From: Blasia pusilla
Lineage: Eukaryota > Marchantiophyta > Marchantiopsida > Blasiales
Length of the DNA stretch: 64,000 bases
NCBI GenBank assembly: GCA_050084515.1
Contig: CM114273.1
Location: forward strand, 25,730,001 to 25,794,000
Direction: 5' to 3'
Part shown: one piece after another, positions 10,282-24,007 of the stretch
Position numbering within the stretch: the first letter of the stretch is position 1
Layout of the letters: each line of letters opens with the position of its first letter
Translations under genes and position numbers: made by a program
The notes under the pieces: generated by a model
The model's database searches: none
Told to the model about the DNA's origin: nothing
Seen by the model: only the letters and a program-made list of their open reading frames with translations

Positions 10282-10979
10282 ATAAACTCACCGAAAACCT
10301 TCCAACACCTTCCAACTTTTCGGAAATTAGTTGTGCTAAAGTCGAGACAATCTGAATCTGATAAGGGGGAAATGAAGAATTTCTCCACAGTCAGAGAGAC
10401 TGAGAAGAGTGCACAGCACAACGTTGGAACAACTCTATCTAGGAGAAATCTACAATCTCCGAACAATTTAAGGCTTCCTTAATCTGGACCGTAATGCACT
10501 CGCAACACTTTCATTTACGGATTACCTTCCTGAAACGAAGAGAAAATTAGACCGTCGTGGCAGCTAGCTACGTAATAATTCAGGCCTAGATTGAGTCCGC
10601 GCCTCACTACCTCCTCAACCTATAGCTCCGACTCCTCTCAAGTAGCACAAAAACCACTCCACCTCCATGGAAGCTCGATCAACTGCAGTCGGCTGAACTG
10701 CTCTGTCATAGGACTTTGGCAATCGAGCTGCGAACCGAAGTCAGGCGAGTAGCTACAAGCGTACACATACAGCTGAGATCTGAGATCATTTCGTTTCGGG
10801 TCTTGAATAGCGGTGGCCGTAACTGCATACGCAGATCATACGCAATCGATTGCAGTTGGAGTCCTCTACTGCTCGCTACATAGACTGACACCTACGGTAG
10901 ATCGTCCCATGGAGATCTTCAAATTTCCGAGTGTAGGAAGATTGAACAGGAAGGGTGAGAGATAGAGAGAGATGAAATC

Positions 10980-11960
10980 GTGGGACTCTCTGAAGCCATG
11001 AATGAATCAGCTGAGCTCTTGCTATCTTCTCTACAATTCCCACTTCAGTCTTCACTCACAGCTTGTAGAGACTCCCTTCTTGTTGAGGCTAGAGCAGTTC
11101 TTCCCGCTTTCTCTTCCCTACTTACCTCCGGACAGTCTGGGCTCCAATCTTCTTTGATGGAAGCCCACTTTGATGCATTGTTTAGAGCTACTATGTCGGA
11201 CGGGAATATCACCACGGAGGTTCGGGCCCATATTCGATCTTGCTCCGGAAAGGGGGTAGGCTCATGGGTGGGGGCTCGTCCCCTCATCCCAACTTTCCGC
11301 ATCGCACCACTTACCTACACTACATCGATGAGGTTCCGACTGCCTGCCCCAACCAACGGTGGTTGGTTCGACACATTGCGAGTGTCGCCAGTGTCTGGAT
11401 CCACTTGGTGTGCATTTGGCATGGTGTCCAGTTGGGGGTGAGAGGATAGCCTTTCACAATGCCGTGCGAGATATTATGTTCGCTATTGCTCGGGAGAGTG
11501 GATTCCATGTATAAAGAGAGAGGCACTACTCCATGCGGGATTCCCTTATCCGTGCTGATCTCTACATGATGAGGGAGTCTGAGGTGGTGGTAGCGGATGT
11601 TGTAGGGATGGATCCTACGCGGGAGGCGGTGCGAGCCCAAGTGGTAGCATAAAGGAGATTGCTACAAGGAGCCGCAGCGGCGGTCAAGAAGACCCACATT
11701 TATAGTCGACTTCATGACGGACATCGATTTATCCCCCTAGCTATTGAGATGTACGGGGCGATGGGGGAGATGTTTGACTCATTCCTTATGGATTGCGCCC
11801 ATCATCTCCAGTCGAGAAATGGGTTGTCCTTAGCCACTGCGATACTTTATTGTAGGCAACGGGTCTCCATAGCTTTGCAGCGCGTCCAGGAAAATGGGCT
11901 TCTACGGCGGGCTCAGGAGGTTGGAGACGCCAATGCTAGAGGCCCACTTAGTAGTAGTCA
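10980..11960 (+). pseudogene. Decayed C-terminal retroelement ORF with CxC...HxxxC-type region (copy 1)
   Basis: The plus strand reads, with frame changes, SCSGKGVGSWVGARPLIPTF, then a Cys/His-rich stretch, then GERIAFHNAVRDIMFAIARE, DSLIRADLYMMRESEVVVAD and SRLHDGHRFIPLAIEMYG. It ends FDSFLMDCAHHLQSR...ALQRVQENGLLRRAQEVG. I recognise this as a C-terminal module that accompanies reverse transcriptase in dispersed plant retroelements (inference from memory of many similar plant proteins). Stops near 11448, 11510 and 11651 break it. A second copy lies at 53440-53720. Confidence 0.5.
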
Positions 11961-11965
11961 TAGTT

Positions 11966-12064
11966 CAAAGTGCAAGTCACTAGCCCTGACGAATCACTAA
12001 CTAACTGTGGCCAGCAGAAGAGGGGCGGCGGACGAGTGCAAAACGAGATGTAGAGAGGAAGAAT

Positions 12065-12118
<54 letters not shown>

Positions 12119-12294
12119 GAAAAAGGATGGGAAACCTATCACGAAACAAAAGAGGGGGCATGGAGACCCAAAAAATAGACCTCAAGAGGCCGGAACCGGC
12201 CCAGAGGAGAAAGAAGGGGGCCTTCCCCCCTAACGACCAAAATCACCAATAGCAGAGACAATATCAGCAACTATAGCTAGTGACTTGCACTTTG
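11966..12294. mobile_element. Inverted-repeat (MITE-like) element around a TA microsatellite
   Basis: CAAAGTGCAAGTCACTAGC at 11966-11984 is repeated exactly in inverse orientation at 12276-12294. The 290 bp between the arms hold a (TA)n tract at about 12068-12115 and GC-richer sequence. The 19-bp perfect arms suggest a recent foldback or MITE insertion. No clear target-site duplication was identified. Confidence 0.45.
12068..12115. repeat. (TA)n microsatellite
   Basis: About 24 uninterrupted TA dinucleotides. Confidence 0.95.
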
Positions 12295-13048
12295 TTCATC
12301 ATAATTAGAAGTGCGTACTGTAGTGCCACTTTGGAGCTGCTTCCCTCATCAGGATTTAGGTGGGGCCTGTAACTCAAGGTAAATAATACCTGTAAATGGA
12401 CATGTACCATATTCGGTACGAGTTTATAATAAGAATTTTTTCTAATTCGATGATCATGTTATTAAAGTCAATTTTTATTCATGAGAAAAAAATAGACACT
12501 TAGTGGATATGCCGCTTTAAGACATTAGTTTGAACTCTCAAGGGCCGATGCACAGTCTACTCCTCGATCCTGTTATCCTAAACACCCGGTTATTACTTGA
12601 ATGCCCATGCCACGCGTACATTCAAAGGACACATTATGATCTCCATGGTGTCACCCTAATCTCCACTCATAGCAAGTAAGGCATGCTACATTGTGGAGTT
12701 CGTCTAGCTACCTGGCATATCGTTCATCTGCATCTGCAGGTTGCTTGGCTAGTAGCTCTTCAAAGCTCCATACATTGCAAGGATGCAAGGAAGGAAGGAA
12801 GGAAGTCTAAGTTATCAAGTCTATCTAGCTAGCATCTCATTAAACTCAACACGAAGCAAACTCACCAGATCTATCAAATGCATATCAATGTGGGGGCCGG
12901 GCTAAACAGATCGATCGAAAGCAGCTAGCTAGGTAACCAGATACAAACAATGCCATGCAAGAGACAACTGAGGTTGGATCGATGGTGTCACCATTTGAAA
13001 ATCACTCCTTTAATAATAGTATCTTTCATTTTTCTTATTCATGCTAAT

Positions 13049-13377
13049 CATGGTTGCACAAAAACGGACAAGTCCTTCCTTAAGACAGACATGGACGGAC
13101 AAGTCCCGACATGTCCACGGAGATGGGTTCTAAGAGATGGGACCCACATTTATAGTCCATGATAGAAGGCAAGGCAAGGATGAGTGGAGCAAGGAGGGAG
13201 GAGGGAGTGGAGGTGGAGGGAGGAAGAAATGGGGGAGTATGGAACACGAAGGAAATTAAGGGGAAGCAGAAAGAAGGGAAAGATGGGGCCCATATGGACA
13301 AGTCCTTCCATAGGAGGACATAAATCCACGAACATGGACATGTCCACGGACACGGACTTTGTCCACATGCAACCTTG
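13049..13377. mobile_element. MITE family 'GGTTGCA', copy 1
   Basis: The element starts CATGGTTGCACAAAAACGGA and ends GTCCACATGCAACCTTG. The ends form short terminal inverted repeats around AAGGTTGCA, and the interior is rich in GGACA/TGTCC words. Three more copies lie at 18949-19390, 19468-19700 and about 37850-38170. It has no coding capacity. No clean target-site duplication was found for this copy. Confidence 0.6.
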
Positions 13378-13623
13378 ATGGAGTATTGGAAACTTACAAG
13401 ATATAGCTTTGGACTTGTTTGACTAACACATTATTCTTAGCCTTGCCCCAATAGTATTGTAATATATGGACAAGGCATCGAAGAGTACCCCCAATCTGCC
13501 CATCCCGTCAAATGCTATCGATATTATCACAATTGGCATGATTTAAAGAGTGCAATCATGCACTTGACATCATTATGGAAAAGAGATGTGTCACCTCTTA
13601 ATTAGCGGACATGTAGAGTTCTA

Positions 13624-14158
13624 TTGTGTGATTGGCATAAAGGGTTAGCGGGTTGTTTGGGTGTAACTTCGTATTGAGATGTCGGATGAGGTTGGCGACA
13701 GGTCCGTTGCGTCAGATACATTGTTTTGGACGATTTTCCTTTTTTTTTCTTTGTCAGCCAGATAACTCATTGACCGAGTCACAAGCTACCGTTTGAAGGC
13801 TATTTTTGGATAAGTGCATTTTGGCACTTCCCTAGGGTTATAAAAGAGGGAGAGATTCCATTCCCAAGCCATCTTTCTCATATTGGGCCTTAGGAGCACC
13901 TCTCTTGCTTTGTGTCTAGTAGGAAGTAGAATAGCTAATGTCTGAATTCTCTCATAGCAGAGAATGGATGTGGCTCGATATACCGATGTAGATTCGAGAG
14001 TGGAGTTGGTCATGTGAGCCGCTTCTACTCAAATTTTGTTGTGTGATCTTGATGTATATGTATGAGTATATTTTGTTTATGAATGGATCCACCTATGTGG
14101 TCAGAAGATCGGTATTGTGTGGCATGTAGATGTGACCAGCGATGTGTATGGGAACGAA
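13624..14158 (+). mobile_element. Deleted derivative joining both ends of the 39-48 kb retroelement
   Basis: Positions 13650-14030 resemble 39230-39620. They share GTGTAACTT, GTCGGATGAGG, the AGCCATCTTTCTCAT...TTGGGCC block and CTCGATAT(A/G)CCGATGTAGATT. From 14039 on, TTGTGTGATCT...GATGTATATGTATGAG...GATGTGACCAGCGATG matches 47857-47990. The 8.2-kb gag-pol part is absent. The copy also keeps a TATA-like box (GGGTTATAAAAGAGGG near 13834). It is about 535 bp, similar in size to the sum of the two terminal parts of the large element. Confidence 0.6.
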
Positions 14159-14159
14159 A

Positions 14160-17100
14160 AATGGTATATGCCAAAACTTATGGGATGCTAGTTTCAAGAC
14201 TCAAAAGCAATTTTTGGATGCGGGATTTGCATTTTTGGAGACCATAAGGTCGATCAAATGTCATAAAATTGGTCTCCAAAACAATTTTCATTAGAAGATA
14301 TTTTGGTTAATTGGAGGCCCCAATTTGAAGAGGTATATTATGCTTGGAAGATGGCATCAAGGAGGTTGATTTGATAGAGAATGGGGTCATCATATATGTT
14401 TGAACCTGACCATAGTCACTTTGATTGGTGGATTTTAAGGATATAGGTACTTTGTACTCAGGTCCTAAATATTTGAGTTTGAGATCTCATAACATAATCT
14501 ATATTCACTATGACTTGAACATCAATTTTTGGGGTCTGCTCATTCTTATTGAGGAATGCCCTATTTTTTCATACCATAGCAAGACTAATGTTCCTTACTC
14601 TTGGGATTGCATCTGTTTATCTAACTTTATCATTGTTTGTTTGGTGGATTAGATTGGGGATATTATGGACTCCTCAAATGACGATGTTGGTCCATCCCCT
14701 ATATCGAAGAAAAATAAACCTAACCTAATTTTTTTATCATGACCTTGCCATTACAAAGATAACCATGAAGTTGGCTAATACCCAAGCTGCTCCTTCTAGA
14801 GATCAAGTATATCATGGACCCTGCCTCTTCACATTTCGGATGTACTTTGTTGTAGTTATTTAGCAATGATATTTTGGCTATAGACATGAAGGAAGCCAAG
14901 AGGAACTTGGCTGGTGTAGCACAGAGGAAATCACATCCCAAGAAATAAGTATTAAAAATAAAAGGAGTGGTTTAGTCCTTTTACAACATACTTGGATACT
15001 AACTGAATTTGAAATTCTCTTAGGGTACCTCACTCAATCTTTAAAAGTTTTCTTTCTCTTGTCATTGATCTTTGTTTTCTTATTTTTAGGGCTACCTTCC
15101 ATGAGCAATCCAAATATGAAGAGACCCTCCACTCACCATCGATGATTCCGAGGAGTTTCTTGTAAACTCAATACCTATTACAGAGTTTGGAACGCCTAGC
15201 ATGCATGACCTGCCCGTGTGAACATAGATGTTGAGAAATTCTCTGGATTGCACATGGTCTCATGTGATTTTACAACCTTCATTCATTTCCAAGTGTGATT
15301 TTGTATACCTAGTCCAAACCCATTAGAGGAACTTATTGCATGGGACTATCGTTTACATGTGCTTGTGTTATCAAGTCCGATGCCATTTGATAAACCCTTT
15401 TGATGCAACGTAAGCGATTCAACCTCAAATGTTTTTGGCGGTGTGAGGGATAGTTATTGTTGAAGGATATCATCCATCTTTCAGATACTTCAACAATTTT
15501 CATGTACAAAACTAAATGTTAAAATAGGGTTATACTTTTGAGGTTCATGCAAATTTTTGTGATATGCACCAGCCATGGAAACTTGCAACTTTAAATTATC
15601 TTCATGGTTGTCATTAGGTACTTAACAGTGGCTTCAATTGTAGTGTGTACATTTTTTTTCTACTTAATATTTGCTCAATAGAATGCTCGCCCTCAAGAAA
15701 TATAAACCCCCCCCCACCCAAAAAAATCAAAAATTTTGAACTTTGTGATTTCATCCACACTTCAAATGAGGAAGTAACTTAAGTTACTATACAAGAGGAT
15801 TGCTAGCCAAAGATTGAAATTGATCAAATTCTTTTTAACACTCCTCAAATCATCAAAAAGAAATCCTTCCATGTCAAATCATACAATGCACATGCAATCT
15901 TGGAAAATCTTGGATGTACCTCTTATAGAAGGTCAAAGATCCAAAAATCGATGGCATTCTTGTCAAGTTCCTTGGTGATAGCGTCCAACATATCATGACT
16001 TAGTTGCAATCCTTCATGTGTCAACATGTAAACCCACTAATCCAAGAATTCCATCTAAAAAGATGGTATGTTAATCTTATATGGAAGCAAAGTGAGAAAT
16101 GGGGATGAAATACACTCTAAAGGAGATGAACGATCACATAAATTTTAACCCTTACACAACAACACACGAGACCTCCAAAAGAATTACTTTACTGAATGAG
16201 TTAAGCATTCAAGATGGGGAAAAAATGAAAAGCTTGGTGAAACTCTACCTCTATAATTTATGTAGACCTATAGCTTCCCCACACTTATAAATTCTGACCT
16301 TTAGGAGAAACATTTGCAACCCTGTAAGGGTTATGAATATTTAACTAAATTAGAAGAAATTAGAATCCCACCTATATGGCTTTCAATTCTAAAAAGCTCA
16401 CCTCTTATGTACCAAAATAAATCGAGACATGTTTTTTCTCAAAAAAGAAAAGAAAAAGCGAGACCTTAAAGCGAGACCATTTGTCTATGGACACAAGTGG
16501 GCAGCCCGTGCCATGCACAGGAGTGAAGAGACTAATCATGTTGTACACAAAATATTTTTCTTGCTACTCGTAAAGGCAGAAACATTTTCTTACTATGTTG
16601 TCACATGTCAAACAAATAAGTGTTTGCAAATCAAGAAGGCAATCTCGAATTATAATATAGAGAGTGGAAAACATTTGGTGGTAACCATTCTTATATGGAC
16701 ATTCTCCGGATAGAGAAAATGCAAACTTTGACATGCTCTACTAAATGGTACAAATCCACATCTGCAATAAGTCCACAAATGGGTAGTCCATCTTCCGACG
16801 AATAAAAAACTCGGAAAATATCTGGGATAAATAGGCCCGGGAAAAAGAAAACCCACTTTTTAAATGAAAAGGAAACGAAAAAAACTGCATAAGTGTTCGG
16901 GCAAGCTTTCCAAAAACGAGGTTAGATTAAATAAAAAAAATCTTTGCGCTGACCGTCCGGTAGGGGGGAAAAAAAACTGCTAATGTTTTCCTAAACGCCC
17001 TAATTAATCAGTCAAATCGCACCCGAGTTTCCGAAGTCCTTGGCTAGGACTTTGGAAGGGCGGACGGACTTTGGAGGGGCGGGCATCACGACAAACAGCA

Positions 17101-18945
17101 CGGGGAGGGGATTCCAAAGGAAACGGCTCACACGAGTTCCTCCAGGATGAGGAATCCTGGAGGCTGGAGGATTTCACGGACCTGTCTTGAAGGACCGGGC
17201 ACCGGTAACTGAAGCCAGTAACTAGTCCTACCACGCTGCGGAAGATGAGAGTGGTTCCTTAGGGAACGTAGGCGGTCACGGGAACGTCACAAAGCTGTAC
17301 AAGGGGTTATTTGTCTACGTGATAATAAGAAGATTCGCTTATTTTTCTTTTATTTTTTGGGTTTCTTGACATATTAGAAGTATGTCCGTGGTACCCAATT
17401 TTATTCTAATAACTATCTCTTCCCTCCCTCTATTCCCAATAATTGTCTAGCTTCATTTCAAATGCAAGAAGAAATATAGAGTTGTTGATGGGCTAATAAT
17501 ATTTCAGTGGTATATGTATTTTGGATTAATAATTTAGATGATAAATTAATTTTATGATGGGTGAGATGAATGGGGAAAAATGAAAATATTTTTTAGTAAA
17601 ATTAACATATTAGAATTCTATTCACTTTGAGTAAGTGGGAACTAATTTAATGATCCTACTGGTGTGTTTACAATAGAGGGGCTATGTTAGCCTAATCCAT
17701 TCTTTTAAATGAATTTCATAAAAATAAAATTTTTAATTGGGTAATCTCTTTGGCTTAAACTTAAAACAAGCTACCTAGGAGTTACCAATGAGTTACTGCC
17801 CTAGACATAAGAAGTTATTAGGGCATCTCATAGAGCGGGACGTAGCGGTCGCGATATCCCTTAACCCCTTAGCTTTAAAATCCTAGCGGCCCACTTTGTT
17901 GTCGCAAGGTGTCCATTTTTGCACGGTATTGTACTTATGACTTACGCCCTTGGCTTTACACAAAGTTGCAAATTAAATATTTGCGAGTCTAAAAATGACG
18001 CCACGAATAGACTGGGATGTAGAATTGTGCGTGTCTACCTTCTCTCACACCTCGTACATCCTTACCATACATAATGTGCAATGATTTTTTCTTCTTATTG
18101 TTTGAGTTTCTTGTCTGTTGGGTGGCACATTGCTTAAAAATTGCTTACTCTTACCATATTTAATAAGGTCTATGTACAATAGGAGTATCATATTCAATTT
18201 TGAATGCCAATCATTTACTATATTTCTCTTAAAAAGATCTTTGACTTTATCTATGTCACGAAGAGCAAGCGATCTTTAAGGCTATCAACATTGTGTTACT
18301 TCAAGGTTATTAAATATGGCTAAAAATAAATTCAAGGATTATACTATCCAAGAAACATGAAAACAAAATGTCATTGCACATAATGTAGGGTAAGGCACGT
18401 TAGAGTTTTAGAAATGAATGATACCATTTTTTGGCCCAATATTTCTTGGATCTATCTCATATTTGGAATTTCCTCTTCTATCACTAATATGTGCATGCAT
18501 GGGTCATAAATTTTTCATATTAAATAAAACTGGATTTTCTAAAGTGCCACATTTGTCAAAAATTCCCAAAATCGATGATTTTTTTTAAGAAAATTTACAC
18601 AAGAGGAAGAAGTCCTTGGTCTGGCGGGTTGGAACAAGATGGTTTTTTCCGAGTATGGGACCCCCTATCTCTTTCATAGTTGTAGAGATATTTTTTAAAA
18701 TTTCTCATTGGGTGGATTGGATTTGTACTACTATTTGTATTACTTTTTAATTCTAGAATTGGAATATTTTTTTGTTCAAATTTTCATATAATCCAAAATA
18801 ATGGATGAGAAAATTTCTCATTTTATATTTCATTAGCCAAAAATAGTTGTAAGAAACACATGTCTCAAAATCTTTCCTTGAAATTCCCATAAAAATAGAA
18901 GTCAAACAATAATCACAAAAAAACATTTTTCCATTTTCTCCTTTT
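14160..18945. other. AT-rich intergenic DNA, nothing recognised
   Basis: No exon, transposon domain or RNA gene was recognised. Short open frames here lack any conserved motif. A GC-richer patch at about 17010-17290 may be a former regulatory or repeat segment but has no identifiable content. Confidence 0.4.
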
Positions 18946-18948
18946 GGA

Positions 18949-19390
18949 CCATAGTTGCACAGAAACAGACATGTCCGTACATGGGACAGACATGCCCAAT
19001 GGGTCCCCTGCCTAGAATTTTTCGGTACCTCAATGGCCCATGCGGCCTATGGACGTGGGAACATATGCGAGCTCAGATTGCAAGAGGGAGCACAAAGTCG
19101 GCTCACCCTAAGCCTACAGCACGTAGCCCTGGCAGATCTGCACAAGACCCGCAACAAGGCGCTTGTAGGGCAAGCCTGGATTTGGACCCTACGCGCGCCT
19201 GGTTGTAGGTCGATGCGAACTACGAAACGGGCAACGGGTTCTTAGATCAAGTGCGGGCTAGCCAAGCCTAGGTCTACATTGCAAGCAGGGCGAGAGATGC
19301 GGGTTGTAGGTACTCAAGCCCACACAGACATGTCCATCTTAGGGACGGACATAAGTCCGCAAACACAAACTTTGTCTGTGTGCAACCTTG
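18949..19390. mobile_element. MITE family 'GGTTGCA', copy 2, with 10-bp flanking duplication
   Basis: The ends are TAGTTGCACAGAAACAGACA and TTTGTCTGTGTGCAACCTTG. The bases TTTTGGACCA stand directly before and directly after the element (18943-18952 and 19391-19400), a 10-bp target-site duplication. A 9-11 bp duplication points to a Mutator-type transposase as the source (inference). The interior is diverged from copies 1 and 3. Confidence 0.65.
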
Positions 19391-19467
19391 TTTTGGACCA
19401 TGTTTGCTTTAAGTTTGTAAATTTTTCCCAACATTATTTCTCTTCTCCATCCTTATCTCGTTAACAT

Positions 19468-19700
19468 CATGGTTGCAAAAAAATGGACATGGGTGGACAT
19501 GTTTGCATATATCGATTGCAAGAGGTGGGGCCCAAACTTATTGGTCATGATGAGAGGTAGGGAATGGGCGGTCGAGGCAACAAGGGAGGAGGGAAATGGA
19601 GTTGTGGGGAGGTAGAGCCCATATAGACAAATGACAAGTCCTTCCATAGGATAGATAGGGACATATCTGCGGACAATGACTTTGTCCACATGCAACCTTG
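19468..19700. mobile_element. MITE family 'GGTTGCA', copy 3
   Basis: Ends CATGGTTGCAAAAAAATGGA and TTTGTCCACATGCAACCTTG, the same layout as copy 1, only 70 bp downstream of copy 2. Confidence 0.6.
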
Positions 19701-21488
19701 CTTAATGTTGTGCATCACATATGCATCAAAGCACTAGTGTCAATTCAACATGGAAAAAAACATTAAGATAAATGTACATGTGTCCTTCAAAACAAGTAAC
19801 TCATAATCACTTTATTGTTATAATAATACTATGTGAAGGAGCGGTTCGCCATCACAAAATCCTAGTGATGTATCTTTTTATTCATATTTTTAGTAAATCT
19901 TGTTTGATAGGTATGTTTCCATTTGTGCACCATCACAATGATTCACACTTTTTAGTATGTTCTTTTGTAATAGTCACCTTTAAAGAAACCAAGTGATAAA
20001 AATATCTATGAAAAAAATGATAATAGAGAAAGGGATGGACATCATTTTGGAATCTTGGGAAAGAAATTATGAAGGAATGAAAAATGGCCATGAGAATAGA
20101 GAAGTCTAGCAATGAAGAAAGGACATGAGATTTTTTTTAAGAAAACCTGGATCAAAAAACTCCTCGTCATAATTCAGTAGAGGATCAAATTTTACAAAAT
20201 CTTCCTAGTTTCAATTGCCACTTGCAAATGTAGTTGCCATATTAATGATGGGACATCAATTTGAGATGAAATATTTAGGAAGTGGTTAAAAAAAATTAGG
20301 GGTTACTTACATACTATTGAACTAAGGAATTTCCAAAATATTGAGTTTATAAGCAAATATTTGAGATGGAGAATTGATGAAATTTTCAACAAAGCAACAT
20401 AATATTCATGTTATGTTAAGTTTGGGCTACTTGGCATATGTGTGGTAGACCCAATGTGTGTAAAATGAAACATATTTACCATCAAAAGATTGTTGTAAGA
20501 GGTAAGATTAATAGTTACATGATAATATTGGAATCTTTCTTTGCTACACTTTTTCTTGTGCACACACATTGCTAATGAGTATGTGTACAACAATAATACA
20601 AGTTATATCAACTCTTGAACTATACTATGAAGTTGTGAGAGTTTATGGTCCCCCATGGCCATTGAAAATTTGTGCGGTCCTCTACCTCGATTGTTCACCC
20701 TATATCCCCATGAGGTAGGACCCTTGAACGTCCTCAATGAAGAGATAGAAACTCCTCCTCTTAGGTCTCTCCTCTATTTGAGGATAACAAAAAGGGAGTT
20801 CAACTTGGTCTCTCTAGTGAAAACCCTCAATACCTCATGCCACTCCGAGTAAACCCTCTAACATAATCTCACCATCTTGTCTCTAAAATTCTTGAAAAAA
20901 ATGTTGTGATGGTGAAAAACATGTTGTGATGGCTCTCATGCCCCCCTTGTACGGTCACTCTTGCTCCAAACAAGTTAACTTACGACCAATTAACATCCTC
21001 ATACATTTCATCATTCATACATGAGGGTTGTTGATTATTGTGATCCACACCCTCATACAATTTGATAAGTGTGCAACGTGAAAAAAAGATCAGGTTGGTA
21101 ATGGTTATGGTAGGGATCATTGTCTTATTCTCTTTGTGTTCCCTTTGCACATGATTTTTAAATTTCATTCCTTACTTCAAGATCTACAACCTACAAATAA
21201 TTTTAACATCACTAAAATTATGGTCTATTACTAGCTAGGACTCTTACACAGTTCACAGTCTTGATCCTACCAAAACTCAGAAACTCTTTTATGCATATGC
21301 ATCCCACAAAAAAATTGACTTGTAAAAATAAAAACTAATAAGTCTTTGTGGAGAAATCGCTATCCAAACTATATCCTTTGCTAAAATATTAGAAGCACTT
21401 CTACGCTTATTTATTTATTTAAAAAATCTCTACAATAAATGTAAAAACAAAACTCTAAGGGCCAGAAGGAAAATCCTAGAAAATTATG

Positions 21489-21549
<61 letters not shown>

Positions 21550-24000
21550 GCACCATAGCTCTGCTATCTCATGGAAGGAGGTTCAATAACAAGAGAATGA
21601 GCTCCCAAGCTCTCTCTCCTTAAGGTATATCCTCTCTTCCTCCCCAAGCCCCCTCCTTGATGACATATGCATACATGTTGTCTCCTGAACGATAACCCAC
21701 GATAGTAGGTAAGAATTCGCTTTCTCAGTTATAAAGGCAACTAAATTAAAAATCATAATTTACCCAAAATGTTAAGTTTCTAAAAATAGCTCCAAAAGAG
21801 CCCAAAAAATGGGATAACCTACAAACTTACGTTACCCTCTTGGGCCTCCTCTGTAAGAGATCATCCTTGACCTACCATGATCAAAGTATGACCTTCTTGA
21901 ATGTGTGAAGTGAATGCTCTCCAATCCAATTTAAAAAATATTCCAAGTTTTCTTTCAATGAAGTTCATTTCTCCCTATTTTTGCATGTATGATATTATCT
22001 ATTATTCAAATGTTACATGAGTGTTGGATTGATTCTTTTCCATGTCTCAATGGAGAAATCAAGGGAACTATATGTCAAACTATCCAATCCAATATACTCT
22101 TCCATCTTGTATATCTCTAGGAATGGCCATTCCCATCTCCTCCAGTTTTTGATTTTATAAGGAGCTCATCTATGAATCGATTATGATTGGTACCATCTCA
22201 TGTTGGTAGACATCCCATAAGACATGATAGCATCAATGACATATACATGCCCACATATTTGGACAGGTAAGGAATTTACTAAGGATTAAGTGATATCCCA
22301 TATTTTCATATTACTCCTAAACTAATCAAATATTGGAAAAGTAATTGTAACCCATAAACTTTCCATATGTCATCTAGTTATGAACGGGGTTATGAATGTA
22401 AGATTAAACACACTTATTTAAGATTTTAGTAGATTTGAAATGCATTGGACTATTGCTAATCCAAGACTCCAAAGGATATGTTAAAAACAAACAAATCTTC
22501 CCAATATAGACATAAATTGTATTTATTTTGATCCTTGATACCTAACACAATCGTAGCATGGTAAAGCATCCATATGGGGAGTTGTGATGTCACTAATTTT
22601 CATGGGGAAATTTTTTGAATATTTCCTTTTGACCATTTTGCTAAGGCTTGAGTTACAAATAACTCTTAGTTTTTGACCAAAAAATCTAGGGATAAGACTT
22701 GGCCTTGGACTTACAGCGTATGATAGCTATGTGTCTCATGTACAATCCAAAATCTAACACCACATAGTGAGAAATATTACCTAATTTTTTGAGACCTCCA
22801 GCTCATATTGAGGGGCCATAAATTCCTGCACTATAACAAATAGCAAGCAATTAAAACTAAGCACCTAACATCCAAAATATTGATACATAGTCAATTTTAC
22901 TCATATTAAGAGGCTAACATGTCCACCTTGGGGATATAACATACGGTTCCTAATGAGTGCCTAACAAGTCCACCACTCACACAAAACATCATCTTATCAT
23001 TAAATACTTAATAACCTTACTACTATGGCAAAAGTAATTGATTATATTTATTACTAATCATTCAATTTTTGGGATAAAACATGCAATTAGTACATATTGA
23101 GTTGAACAGTACATCTACAACTAGAAAAAAAAATAGAATGTACATATCCACTACTTAAATTAAACACATGCATCTAACTTCAAGTGCTCATTGCAAGTGT
23201 TTTGAATACTAGGATAAAATAATTTGGGGTTAATCCCTGGACTCATATGTAACTCATAAAAATGCTAAAAAAATCTTCTAAGACTGACATGGAATTCTAT
23301 TTCACAATAGCCAACTCACTCCTTGACATTCGAGTCCCAGTTGTAGTTTGGTTAGAGAGATAACATCTCATTGACTTCCTCCTATCCTATGCTAAAATTA
23401 TCACAATACTTTCATTTTCTTTGTTTCACCCTCTACCTACATGCCCTATCCAAAAGAATATTCTAAAAAATAACATTTTCCATCCAAAATAAAAAGGCAT
23501 TATCTTCACTCAATGTGATGGGATAGAAAAAGTGGTAAGATTTTTGTATTTAACATCAAGGGTGGAAAGCTATCTCGATCAGATGCCTTATGTGTTACGG
23601 TGTAATTTCTACACCAAAATTTCAACAACTTGATGCCATGAGTCTTCGAAACCTTACAAGTGACCTCAGGGACGTCACCTGAGGATATCAACATTTCATG
23701 TGAGTATGGCGAAAGGGGTTTTTTAATTTAAAAAAGAGGCAAATTATAATTAACCAATTAGTTGTGAAAGGGCTTGAAGAAAAAATTTTAGGTCCTTTTA
23801 TAATGTAGGGTCCAAATAATTGATAGGCCGGTAAATTACAATCTATTGTAGGGAACTCCATATCCCATGTTGCGACGTATCATTTTCTTGTTGGTCATAA
23901 TAAAATAAATATATAAATAAATACAAAATCGTGATTAAGTATGTAATAACATCATATATAAAAAATCCATTTTATTTTTTATATAAGTAATGGTAATATA
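19701..24000. other. AT-rich intergenic DNA with a (CT)n microsatellite
   Basis: A pure CT tract lies at about 21490-21546. It is followed to about 21900 by sequence with weak similarity to the terminal-repeat elements at 36.5, 49.5 and 52.5 kb (AGAGAATGAGCTC...CTCAAGCTCTCTC words). No gene was recognised. Confidence 0.5.
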
Positions 24001-24007
24001 TGGATAC

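Noticed and set aside
13080-13380. Short open frames within the GGTTGCA elements
   Set aside because: They fall inside MITE copies and are not shared between the copies as protein.
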